Source: Mongoliitalea lutea (GTDB lineage Bacteria > Bacteroidota > Bacteroidia > Cytophagales > Cyclobacteriaceae). From it: a stretch of DNA of 64,000 nt. Location: assembly GCF_014652135.1 (NCBI RefSeq), contig NZ_BMYF01000015.1, positions 54,027 to 118,026 on the forward strand. The letters are read 5' to 3'. How positions within the stretch are numbered: position 1 is the stretch's first letter; every line of letters begins with the position of its first letter. Shown in pieces: positions 9,354 to 17,660 of the stretch. Below the pieces are notes generated by a model. It did not search any database and was not told the origin of the DNA. It saw nothing but the letters and a program-made list of their open reading frames with translations. A program made the position numbers and the translations under genes.

Positions 9354-10666
9354 GAATTTAATGCCTCTTTGTATGTGCTGATTGCCCGTTCACGAGCAAA
9401 TTTATGATCAACCATGGGTTTTGGATATGCTGATGTTCCATATTCAGGAACCCATTTTTTGATGTATTTAAGTTCTTTGTCAAACTTCTCCGTTTGGGAG
9501 TCCGGATTAAATACCCGGAAGTAAGGCTGTGCATCGGTTCCTGTGCCAGCTGCCCATTGCCAGCCCCCATTGTTGGAAGAAAGCTCGAAATCTAAGAGTT
9601 TTTTTGCAAAATATGCTTCTCCCCATCTCCAATCAATCAACAAATGCTTGGTAAGGAAGCTGGCTACGATCATTCTGACACGATTATGCATGTATCCGGT
9701 AGCGTTTAATTCGCGCATACCTGCATCCACGATCGGAAAGCCTGTTTTTCCATCACACCATTTTTGGAAATCCTCTTCACTGTTTCTCCAAGGAATTTCA
9801 TCATAGGCTGGCTTAAATGCTTTATCCACCACCTGTGGGTTATGGTACAAAATCATCATGTAAAACTCTCTCCAGATCAATTCATTGAGATAGGTAGCGT
9901 TCAACTTACTGGCCTCTAAAGCTAATTTCCGCACAGAAATGGTTCCAAAGCGAAGGTGAATTCCCAATCGAGTGGTCCCATTGATCGCGGGAAAATTTCT
10001 GACCTGATCATATTTTTGGATCAAAGCCTGATTGATTTCCAAGGGGGGAATTTGAATAGAGCTAGCCTGGAAGCCCATATCTTCCAAACTTGGAATAGAA
10101 ATAGCGTCAGTTTGAAAAAAAGTATTATTTGAAGGATTCAAGGATACTAATTGAATGGTGGCTTTTTGGAATTTATCCAACCACACCCTGCTGTAAGGGG
10201 TAAATACTTTGTAGAAATCACCACTTCCATTGACGATTTCCTCTTTTTCAAAGATTACTTGGTCTTTGAAATCCAAGAATTGTATGCCTTTTGTGTCCAA
10301 TAGGTTTTTGACTTCCAAATCTCTACTGATGCCGTAGGGCTCATAATCCCGATTGGTATAGACATTCAGGATGTCATACTTTTCCATCAATTCTTGATAG
10401 ACTTCCAAAGGCTTCCCGTATTTGACTAAAATTGAACTGCCGAATGCAGCCAATTCTTGAGATAGTCTTTGGATTTGTTGGTGAATAAAAGTAACCCTCG
10501 CATCAGTTTTATCTTCCAAATCGTCTAGGATTTCCCGATCAAAAATAAATAAAGGCAATACATTTTTTTCTTGGGTATAGGCATGATATAAGCCTCGGTT
10601 GTCTTCTAATCTAAGGTCTCTTCTAAACCAGAATATACTTACTTTTTCCATGATAGCTATTTTCAT
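9350..10666 (-). CDS. phr: Deoxyribodipyrimidine photo-lyase / cryptochrome family
   Basis: A 438-residue flavoprotein of the photolyase/cryptochrome family, at class I length. It opens with IFWFRRDLRLEDN, the family N-terminal block of the antenna-binding alpha/beta domain. The C-terminal FAD domain shows GYMHNRVRMIVASFLTKHL, SSNNGGWQWAAGTGTD and PYFRVFNPDSQ. It would repair cyclobutane pyrimidine dimers using blue light. The ATG at 10666 overlaps the tamB-like stop in an ATGA, so it is chosen by coupling. The ATG five codons later (MEKVSIFWF) matches family N-termini better and may be the real start. It overlaps the next gene by 4 bases. Confidence 0.92.
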   Translation of the reverse strand: MKIAIMEKVSIFWFRRDLRLEDNRGLYHAYTQEKNVLPLFIFDREILDDLEDKTDARVTFIHQQIQRLSQELAAFGSSILVKYGKPLEVYQELMEKYDILNVYTNRDYEPYGISRDLEVKNLLDTKGIQFLDFKDQVIFEKEEIVNGSGDFYKVFTPYSRVWLDKFQKATIQLVSLNPSNNTFFQTDAISIPSLEDMGFQASSIQIPPLEINQALIQKYDQVRNFPAINGTTRLGIHLRFGTISVRKLALEASKLNATYLNELIWREFYMMILYHNPQVVDKAFKPAYDEIPWRNSEEDFQKWCDGKTGFPIVDAGMRELNATGYMHNRVRMIVASFLTKHLLIDWRWGEAYFAKKLLDFELSSNNGGWQWAAGTGTDAQPYFRVFNPDSQTEKFDKELKYIKKWVPEYGTSAYPKPMVDHKFARERAISTYKEALNS

Positions 10667-13600
10667 TGTAGAAGATGATAGCTTCCAAAAATGTTTGCAT
10701 GATCATCTTCTTTTCTGTAGAAATTTGAGCGAGATGTGCTCTTTTTTTCAGATTCTTGAAGTTTTTTCTCTAGGTTTTCTAATGGAATCTCGGTCCATCC
10801 TTCTCGGTATTCCTCTCTTAGAAAATCGTCAGAATCATTGATCAAGTCAAAGGATGTTCTTCTATTTCTGATGCGATTGATCAGTTCTGAGAATGAGTTG
10901 AAGGAAAGATTCTGAGATAAGGAAACACCATAAGTGGCTACATTTCTCGCCAATGAAAGAGAGGTAAAGGTATTGAAATTGTTTCGGTTATAGATCCGCA
11001 TACGGTAGCGTCCATCTTCTGTAAGTAAGTATTCCGCTTGCCAATCGCCTGCAATGCTATTTAAGTCAGCATTGCCCTGTAAATCTGTAAATCCACCGTC
11101 ACGGGTCACCCGAAGTCTACCGTCAAGGAAGGTGTAGGCTACACGTAGCTGGAAAGTTTCCAAAGCGCTCTGATCCAAATTTGCCAAATCAATATCCACT
11201 TCCAGGTTTTGATCTACCTGTGCGATAAAAGAGTTGAGTTGGGAAGAAAGTAATTGGCTTAAATTGGAAGTAGCAATGTTGGAAACACCGGAGAATTGTC
11301 CTTCTGGAGAGAGTGAACGCATCATGATGACAGAGAAAACCTGCCTGTTTTTCTCTTGCTCATCATTGGCAATACGGTTTTGGAATGCTGAGATATAGGT
11401 TTGCACATTTCCCTCTGAGGGGAATTGCCCAAAGTCAAAATTGAAGGTGATCTCAGGGGATAGTAAATTCCCTTGCAAATCCATTAGCACACGTAGCGGC
11501 CATCTTCTGCGCATTTGTGGATCGTCGATGGTCGCATTTGGGTTGTTTTGGAGATTTTGTAAGGAGACAGATTCCTGATAATAGGCTTTGATGTCCATGA
11601 TTCCCTCAAATGGATCTCCAAACCAGGAAATTCTACCACCAGGCTGTACAATGAACTCCTTATTGATAATATTATAGAGTGAGAAGTTGTAGCGTGCTTC
11701 CGTTATTTCATAATTCCCATTCATGGAGAAATTTCCTTGGGTATCGATGTTCAATGTCAAGACCCCTCTTCCTCGGCCTTGGATACTTTCCCCTGTTCTT
11801 GGGTCAATGGATATTTCAGCATAAGCATCCGGGGTAAGGTCTAAGACAAAATTCATCCGGACATTATTAATTGCCAGCTTTTCGATGCTGTCTTCGAAGG
11901 ATGCGGCAACCTTACTGGAATCCCGAACATTGATAATGGTGATAAAATCTTCTTGGGCTTGGGTAGATGAAGTTCCAAAAGGAATAAATATTCTCGTATT
12001 AGGTTGAGAGGTGGCTCTCGCCACGATATCCAAGTTGTTGGCAGCACCAAATATCTCCAAGGTTCCTGTTGCATAGGCGGTTCCATAAAACAGATCATTG
12101 TCACGGATGCTGGTATTTAACACTTGGAAGTTTTCAAGATTGGAACGGATATCTAGAATGAAATCAGAAAAATAATCATGAGAAATGCCGCCTCTCATCC
12201 GGGCACGATTTCCATTGACATCTTGAATGACAAGCTCACGAAAGCTGATTTCATTTAAGGTGGAAAGTAGATTACCATCAATGGTATAGTAAGTATTCAG
12301 GTAATTGATAAGCAGTTTTCCTTCATTTACTCTTCCTGTTCCATTGATTACCGGAAAGTTCAGAGAGCCTTCAATACTAAAGTCCCCGGTGACTGTACCA
12401 TCAATTTGAGTGATATAATCTGATAGGAATGGTTCGATAATTGATAGATTTGCATCTTTTAAGCTCGCATTCAATCCTATGTTTTGTTCTTCCTCATTGT
12501 TTCCTAGGTAGCCTTTGATTTCAATTACTTTTTGACCGTTTCGGATATTTTCAATCTCCAAATTGATATTGTTCTCGGCAGAATAGGTGGAAGCTAAGAT
12601 ATCTCCGATCAAAAAATTATTGATTAACATCTCATCTATCCGAAGCTCACCTAAGACCAGCAAGGATTGATAAAAATTACTCAGGGCAAACTGTCCATTG
12701 GCAATTCCCTGAAAGTCTTTGGTGCTCAGTGTATTGAAAAAGTCCAGATTCAATTGATTAATCTCCAGACCTAACACAGCTTCAGGATTAGAAGCGGATA
12801 TCTGACCTGCCAGGGAAATGAATTGTGCTTGGTTAAAAAGTTTCAGGTTATCTACCAAGATGTTGTTTCCAGTGATGAAAATTTGATTGTTGGGATCAAA
12901 TCTCCAGATTTTATCAAGAATTTTCAGTTCGGATGGGGAAAATATTATCTCTGTATGATCAGGGAAGATGGTGATTTCATTATCGACTCGGATGTAACTT
13001 CCTGACTGCAATTGGTCTTGGCTGTAGGACAGACCCACCTGATTTTCATCCCAGATAGCCTCGATTGCTAAATTGTCAAAGGTTAATCCCGATCGTAGCT
13101 GTTGGGTTTTGGAATAAATGTAAAAAGAAGCCAATACATCAGATGAATTTACCAGTTTGGAAGTATTGAAGTCGATATTATTGTTGAAAAAGAAATTTTC
13201 CTGGTAGTAAATTGAATCAATGCTGGAGAAGAAATTCAGGATGGTATTGTCAGGTGTTTGATAGAATGCGCCTTCTATCAAGGTATTTTTAGAAATCGAA
13301 ATCCGGGGTTCCACCAAGTTGATAATGGGATTGATATCGATGAAATTAAGGTTGATGTCAATATTGTAAGGGTCTATTTCCTTTTTGTTTTGAAATTCAA
13401 TTTTATCAGTAGCGTTAGTCAGGATGGCCAAATATTCTGAGCTTAGATCTTGTACATCTTCTATGAGTTGCGCTACCTTGAAGTTGCCATTGATACTAGC
13501 TACAAGCAAGTCTGAATTAAGGGAAATTAATCGGGAGGATTCTGTGAAAAGGGATTGGAAAAAGAAATTGTCGATGTAAAGGTTTCTCCCTTCATAGCTG

Positions 13601-15324
13601 AGGTTAACATTTTTGAAGCGGGCGATTCCTTCAATATCATCCAAGGTAATCCCCTTAGTATCCATTTCTATTTCTCCACTGACAAATGTTTCCCTATCCA
13701 CAAAATTTAACTCCTTCAGAAAGGCCGTATCTATTTTTACCTGTAGTTGAATGGAATCTTTTTGCTGTCGTAGATCTAGAACCCCATCAAAAGAGGCCTT
13801 GAGATTTGGGTCGTTGACTTTGAGATTTCCTTTGAACAAATCACGACCGTAGGTTGCCGCAGTTTGAATATTGACGTAGTTATACCCATTAATTCCTGCG
13901 CTACGGATGTCGGCATCTACTTCCAACAAGGTATTGGCAAGCGTCAGTCCTTTACCCTTGATATTTCCTGTAAGATTTACTTTTTGAAACCGTTCCCGGT
14001 CTTCCAAAAGAATCCCCATATCCAGGTTTCTGAGTTCCACACGGCCATTGTAGGTGGGCTCGTTGTTGACTTTTCTGTAGTTTAAGCGGCCAATGAGTGT
14101 TCCGATTGCTGTACGGAAATTCCCATTTGCCGTAAAAAAGTCCAAGTATCCAGAAAAGTCAGTGTCAAATCTAATATCCCGAAATTTATTTAACTCTTGC
14201 CTACTTTCCTCACTGATATAGGGCGCAAGGTCTGCACTGTTTAGGATAGAGTTCATCAGGGACATTTTAAAAAATGTTTGATCTAGATAAGGCAGACCAT
14301 CAATATCAAACTTTCCAAAGAGTGCGCTTCGTTGCCCAAATCTAATGAGAAGCTGCTCGGAGAAAAGTTTCTCTACGGTACCTCCGATTTCTCCGCTTAA
14401 GGTAATTTTGTCATCAAACTCAGGTAGGGTAGGTGCAAAGATCCGTAAATCACGCAAATGCAAAATCGTCTCGTCCAAGCGTGCAGTTAAGCTTACTTCT
14501 TGGTTGAAATTAGATAAAGCATCTAGGGACTCGTAGGAAAAAAGAAGGTATTCTTTAATTTCAGTTTGATTGGAACGGAGGTACAGTCCATCGAATTCCA
14601 TAAAAGTAGGCGTATAAGTGAAAATAGTCTTGAGTTGCTGAAACTCCAAACCAGAATTGGCCTCTACGCCTCTTAAATAGTTGAGTTTGAAACCAATTTC
14701 TGGGCCTTTACTGTAAAAATTATCTGCATCAGCAATCAAGTTTCTGAAGTTAAGGTTGTTGTGATCAAAACCATCCGTGACAGGCGTTGCTCCATAATTA
14801 AGGATATCCACAGAGGTGTTTTTGAAATTAATGTTGGTGATGGTGAATTTCACAGGTTCCTTTTCAGGGTCTCTTGGGGTACCTGGAAAAAGGTCGTTGA
14901 TTCGTGCAATAAATTCAGAGATGTTGAGGTAAGATTCCTGTGGATGGAACAATAAACGAACATTTCCTTCTTCCATTTTTATTTGATCCACAGCTGGATT
15001 TTTACGGTCAAACAATCCCTTGATAGAAAAATCAATGTAAACCTCCCTCAAGTCCACCATCAAACTGTCGTGATGGTCAAGAATACGGACTTCTTCCAAG
15101 CTTACGGCATCCCACCAGCGGATTTTTACCCGATCGATACTGGTTTCAAAGCCTGTCCTTTCACTCAAATAATTGGTTAGTACCGTTGAAAGTCTCGTTT
15201 GAATTGCTGGAATTTGTAAAAGTCCGGCAATGAGAATTAACAGTAATACAAGAAAGACCGTTAGCCTTGTCAGTAGCTTCAAGGCTTTCCATAAAAATTC
15301 CGTAACTTTCCGCTTCTTTTCCAA
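10663..15324 (-). CDS. TamB-like translocation/assembly module protein
   Basis: A very long (1553-residue) protein with one N-terminal transmembrane segment (about residues 18-40, Leu/Ile/Val-rich). A huge beta-helical body follows, with many repeated short strands, then a C-terminal DUF490/TamB-type domain (around residues 1200-1480). TamB/YhdP-like proteins bridge inner and outer membranes and move phospholipid or assist outer-membrane protein insertion. No ATG exists near the N-terminus: the frame closes with TGA at 15328-15330. The first usable codon is TTG at 15324, directly before EKKRKV, so a TTG start is likely. Only 13 bases separate it from divergent tsaD. It leads the four-gene operon with the photolyase (4-base overlap). 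Confidence 0.87.
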   Translation of the reverse strand: MEKKRKVTEFLWKALKLLTRLTVFLVLLLILIAGLLQIPAIQTRLSTVLTNYLSERTGFETSIDRVKIRWWDAVSLEEVRILDHHDSLMVDLREVYIDFSIKGLFDRKNPAVDQIKMEEGNVRLLFHPQESYLNISEFIARINDLFPGTPRDPEKEPVKFTITNINFKNTSVDILNYGATPVTDGFDHNNLNFRNLIADADNFYSKGPEIGFKLNYLRGVEANSGLEFQQLKTIFTYTPTFMEFDGLYLRSNQTEIKEYLLFSYESLDALSNFNQEVSLTARLDETILHLRDLRIFAPTLPEFDDKITLSGEIGGTVEKLFSEQLLIRFGQRSALFGKFDIDGLPYLDQTFFKMSLMNSILNSADLAPYISEESRQELNKFRDIRFDTDFSGYLDFFTANGNFRTAIGTLIGRLNYRKVNNEPTYNGRVELRNLDMGILLEDRERFQKVNLTGNIKGKGLTLANTLLEVDADIRSAGINGYNYVNIQTAATYGRDLFKGNLKVNDPNLKASFDGVLDLRQQKDSIQLQVKIDTAFLKELNFVDRETFVSGEIEMDTKGITLDDIEGIARFKNVNLSYEGRNLYIDNFFFQSLFTESSRLISLNSDLLVASINGNFKVAQLIEDVQDLSSEYLAILTNATDKIEFQNKKEIDPYNIDINLNFIDINPIINLVEPRISISKNTLIEGAFYQTPDNTILNFFSSIDSIYYQENFFFNNNIDFNTSKLVNSSDVLASFYIYSKTQQLRSGLTFDNLAIEAIWDENQVGLSYSQDQLQSGSYIRVDNEITIFPDHTEIIFSPSELKILDKIWRFDPNNQIFITGNNILVDNLKLFNQAQFISLAGQISASNPEAVLGLEINQLNLDFFNTLSTKDFQGIANGQFALSNFYQSLLVLGELRIDEMLINNFLIGDILASTYSAENNINLEIENIRNGQKVIEIKGYLGNNEEEQNIGLNASLKDANLSIIEPFLSDYITQIDGTVTGDFSIEGSLNFPVINGTGRVNEGKLLINYLNTYYTIDGNLLSTLNEISFRELVIQDVNGNRARMRGGISHDYFSDFILDIRSNLENFQVLNTSIRDNDLFYGTAYATGTLEIFGAANNLDIVARATSQPNTRIFIPFGTSSTQAQEDFITIINVRDSSKVAASFEDSIEKLAINNVRMNFVLDLTPDAYAEISIDPRTGESIQGRGRGVLTLNIDTQGNFSMNGNYEITEARYNFSLYNIINKEFIVQPGGRISWFGDPFEGIMDIKAYYQESVSLQNLQNNPNATIDDPQMRRRWPLRVLMDLQGNLLSPEITFNFDFGQFPSEGNVQTYISAFQNRIANDEQEKNRQVFSVIMMRSLSPEGQFSGVSNIATSNLSQLLSSQLNSFIAQVDQNLEVDIDLANLDQSALETFQLRVAYTFLDGRLRVTRDGGFTDLQGNADLNSIAGDWQAEYLLTEDGRYRMRIYNRNNFNTFTSLSLARNVATYGVSLSQNLSFNSFSELINRIRNRRTSFDLINDSDDFLREEYREGWTEIPLENLEKKLQESEKKSTSRSNFYRKEDDHANIFGSYHLLQ

Positions 15325-15337
15325 GGGTCAATCTCAA

Positions 15338-16345
15338 ATGAAAATAACTATTCTCGCCATCGAATCATCCTGTGATGAAACGTCCGCAGCTATTATTTCT
15401 GATGGCAAAGTACTTAATAATATAATCGCAACGCAATCTGTCCATGAAAAATATGGTGGGGTTGTTCCTGAGTTGGCTTCCCGAGCCCATCAGCAGCACT
15501 TGATTCCTGTCATTCATGAAGCAATAGCATCTTCAGGTATTGCCAAAGAAGAATTATCTGCGATAGCTTTTACGCGAGGTCCAGGGCTAATGGGTTCCCT
15601 AATGGTGGGGGTGTCATTTGCTAAAGCTATGGCATTTGCCTTGGACATCCCATTGATTGATATCAATCATATGCAAGCGCATATTTTGGCTCATTTTATT
15701 GAAGATCCTAAGCCTAAGTTTCCATTTATTTGTTTGACGGTCAGTGGAGGGCATACGCAATTGGTCTTGGTGAAAGACTACTTGGATATGGAGGTCATCG
15801 GAGAGACAACGGATGATGCAGTTGGAGAAGCCTTTGACAAGACGGCCAAACTTATGGGGTTACCATATCCCGGAGGTCCTTTGATCGATAAATATGCCAA
15901 AGAAGGAAATCCAAAGGCATTCGAATTTCCGGTATCTGATATGCCAGGTTTGAATTTTTCTTTTTCTGGTATCAAAACTGCGGTCCTTTATTTCCTAAGA
16001 GATCGATTAAAAGAAAACCCTCAGTTTATTGAAGAAAACTTGGCAGATATAGCGGCGTCTGTTCAATACACCTTGATCAAAATGCTGATGCAAAAGCTTA
16101 AAAAAGCAGCCAATCAGTACAAAATCAAGGAAATCGCTATAGCTGGTGGAGTTTCTGCCAACAGCGGTTTGCGGGATGAATTAGCATCCTTGGCCCAAAA
16201 GCATCATTGGAATGTCTACGTGCCAAAATTTGAATACTGTACAGATAATGCGGCTATGATCGCAATGGCTGCGCATTACAAGTATTTGAAAGGGGAGTTT
16301 GTGGGCTTGGATGTAGTGCCGGAGGCGAGGATGAAGATTGGATGA
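15338..16345 (+). CDS. tsaD: tRNA N6-threonylcarbamoyladenosine transferase TsaD
   Basis: A 335-residue protein of the Kae1/TsaD family, full length. It shows the N-terminal ASKHA block (AIESSCDETSAAI), the metal-binding pair in SRAHQQHL, VSGGHTQLV, VGEAFDKTAKLMGLPYPGG and the C-terminal AGGVSANSGLR and CTDNAAMIA. It transfers the threonylcarbamoyl group to A37 of ANN-decoding tRNAs, together with TsaB/TsaE. The frame continues upstream, but the ATG at 15338 gives the canonical N-terminus. The earlier in-frame ATG would overlap the divergent tamB-like gene and read junk. Confidence 0.96.
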   Translation: MKITILAIESSCDETSAAIISDGKVLNNIIATQSVHEKYGGVVPELASRAHQQHLIPVIHEAIASSGIAKEELSAIAFTRGPGLMGSLMVGVSFAKAMAFALDIPLIDINHMQAHILAHFIEDPKPKFPFICLTVSGGHTQLVLVKDYLDMEVIGETTDDAVGEAFDKTAKLMGLPYPGGPLIDKYAKEGNPKAFEFPVSDMPGLNFSFSGIKTAVLYFLRDRLKENPQFIEENLADIAASVQYTLIKMLMQKLKKAANQYKIKEIAIAGGVSANSGLRDELASLAQKHHWNVYVPKFEYCTDNAAMIAMAAHYKYLKGEFVGLDVVPEARMKIG

Positions 16346-16350
16346 AGCGA

Positions 16351-16420
16351 GAGATTAGAAGCGAGAGACGAGAAGTGAGAGACGAGAAGTGAGAGACGAG
16401 AAGTGAGAGATTAGAAGCGA
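16351..16420 (+). repeat. Five-copy 14-bp tandem repeat
   Basis: Five head-to-tail copies of a 14-base unit of form GAGAnnAGAAGYGA follow tsaD. The first and last copies carry TT and GCGA. The three middle copies are identical (GAGACGAGAAGTGA). A half copy precedes (16344-16350) and a 4-base stub follows. The stretch is non-coding, purine-only on this strand apart from few bases, and probably a slippage-prone satellite. Confidence 0.9.
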
Positions 16421-16449
16421 GAAGTTTGATGCGAATAAAAAATCAATAG

Positions 16450-16469
16450 CCCTGAGTTTTAACTCAGGG
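16450..16469. repeat. REP-like palindrome upstream of smpB
   Basis: Nine-base arms CCCTGAGTT and AACTCAGGG flank a central TT. There is no T-run, so it is not a standard terminator. It lies 22 bases before the smpB start. It could be a dispersed REP-type element or an mRNA hairpin in the smpB leader. Confidence 0.6.
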
Positions 16470-16490
16470 AAACCAAATTGAGGAGTAACG

Positions 16491-16958
16491 ATGACAACGA
16501 AGAAAAATAGATTTGAGAAAATCATAAATATCAAGAATAAGAAGGCAAGTTTTGAGTTTGAATTCATTGATAAATATGTGGCGGGGATTCAGTTGAAGGG
16601 GACAGAGATCAAATCCATCCGGGAAGGTAAGGTATCTTTGACAGAGGCCTATTGTTATTTTAGGAGAGGGGAGTTGTTTATCAAGCAAATGCACATTGCC
16701 CCATACTCCATGGCAGCGAGTTATAACCACGATGCTGTCCGAGAGCGTAAACTTTTGCTCAATAAACAGGAATTGGATAAAATTGAAGGAAAGTTTTCTG
16801 AAAAAGGTCTGTCCATAATTCCTGTTCGGGTTTTTATCAATGACAAAGGGCTGGCAAAGGTGGAAATTGCCTTGGCAAGAGGTAAAAAACTACACGACAA
16901 ACGCGAAAGCATCAAGGCAAAAGACACCAAACGGGAGCTAGAAAGAATGAAGTTTTAA
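16491..16958 (+). CDS. smpB: SsrA-binding protein SmpB
   Basis: A 155-residue protein matching SmpB over its whole length: NKKASFEFEFIDKYVAG, GIQLKGTEIKSIREGK and a C-terminal tail (KLHDKRESIKAKD) that folds in the ribosome decoding site. It binds tmRNA and brings it to stalled ribosomes for trans-translation. A purine-rich site (TTGAGGAG) 8 bases before the ATG is unusually good for this organism. No tmRNA gene was recognised nearby. Confidence 0.96.
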   Translation: MTTKKNRFEKIINIKNKKASFEFEFIDKYVAGIQLKGTEIKSIREGKVSLTEAYCYFRRGELFIKQMHIAPYSMAASYNHDAVRERKLLLNKQELDKIEGKFSEKGLSIIPVRVFINDKGLAKVEIALARGKKLHDKRESIKAKDTKRELERMKF

Positions 16959-17014
16959 AAACATTCCTTTTGAACAACAGGTTTTTCCACACAAAGATTT
17001 TATATTAGTGGGTG

Positions 17015-17527
17015 ATGGAAAAACGAGTATTGGTGTTGAATTTGGATCACAGGCCCGTGGGCGTTGTCACGGTGCAGAAAGCGCTTGTTCTTTCATTTTT
17101 AGATAAGGTGACTACCTTAAGCCATTTTGATAATTTGTCGATTCGAACCGTCAGTCAAGAATTTAAATATCCTGCGGTCATCCGCTTGAATGAATACAAA
17201 AACATTCCGTTTAAAAGTGTACTCTTAAATAGGAATAATTTATTTAAACGAGATGGAAACGAATGCCAATATTGTGGGTCAACCAAAAACCTGACTATTG
17301 ATCATATCATTCCAAAATCAAAAGGAGGAAAGACAAGTTGGACAAACTTGATTACCGCTTGTAATCGCTGCAATGTCTATAAAGGAGATAAATCACCCGA
17401 GCAGTCCGGTTTGAAATTGCGTTCTCAGCCATTTAAACCTACCTTGAGCTTTTATTTGGCTGAATATGCAATGCGTAATGCGGAGGAGTGGATGCCGTTT
17501 TTGGATGTAAAGATTGCCAAGGTATAA
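17015..17527 (+). CDS. HNH endonuclease family protein
   Basis: A 170-residue protein with a central HNH/zinc-ribbon nuclease motif. The first CxxC pair is in CQYCGSTKN, the catalytic block is LTIDHIIPKSKGG, TSWTNLI supplies the Asn, and the second CxxC is ACNRCN. The N-terminal 70 residues (LVLNLDHRPVGVV) match the small stand-alone HNH proteins common in Bacteroidota chromosomes and cyanobacteria. The biological role of these stand-alone HNH proteins is not established. The frame can start at GTG 17012, but the ATG three bases later is preferred. Confidence 0.88.
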   Translation: MEKRVLVLNLDHRPVGVVTVQKALVLSFLDKVTTLSHFDNLSIRTVSQEFKYPAVIRLNEYKNIPFKSVLLNRNNLFKRDGNECQYCGSTKNLTIDHIIPKSKGGKTSWTNLITACNRCNVYKGDKSPEQSGLKLRSQPFKPTLSFYLAEYAMRNAEEWMPFLDVKIAKV

Positions 17528-17623
17528 ATGTTGAAGAAAAAGGTTTTATGTAGAATCCGCACTTGTGACGAAATAAAAGTGAAATCAATTTTTTAAAGCT
17601 TCTATAAACTTCTAAAAAAGAGC

Positions 17624-17631
17624 TACCTTTG
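17624..17631 (+). promoter_or_regulatory. Bacteroidota -7 element upstream of purF-like gene
   Basis: TACCTTTG matches the Bacteroidota -7 consensus TAnnTTTG, 29 bases before the ATG at 17661. No clear TTTG -33 element sits at the expected distance, so this is a half-supported promoter. Confidence 0.5.
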
Positions 17632-17660
17632 CATTCTCCAGGATATTTTGCCCAAATCAA

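Noticed and set aside
16351..16420. CRISPR-like array
   Set aside because: The units are direct 14-bp repeats with no spacers between them, so this is a tandem satellite.
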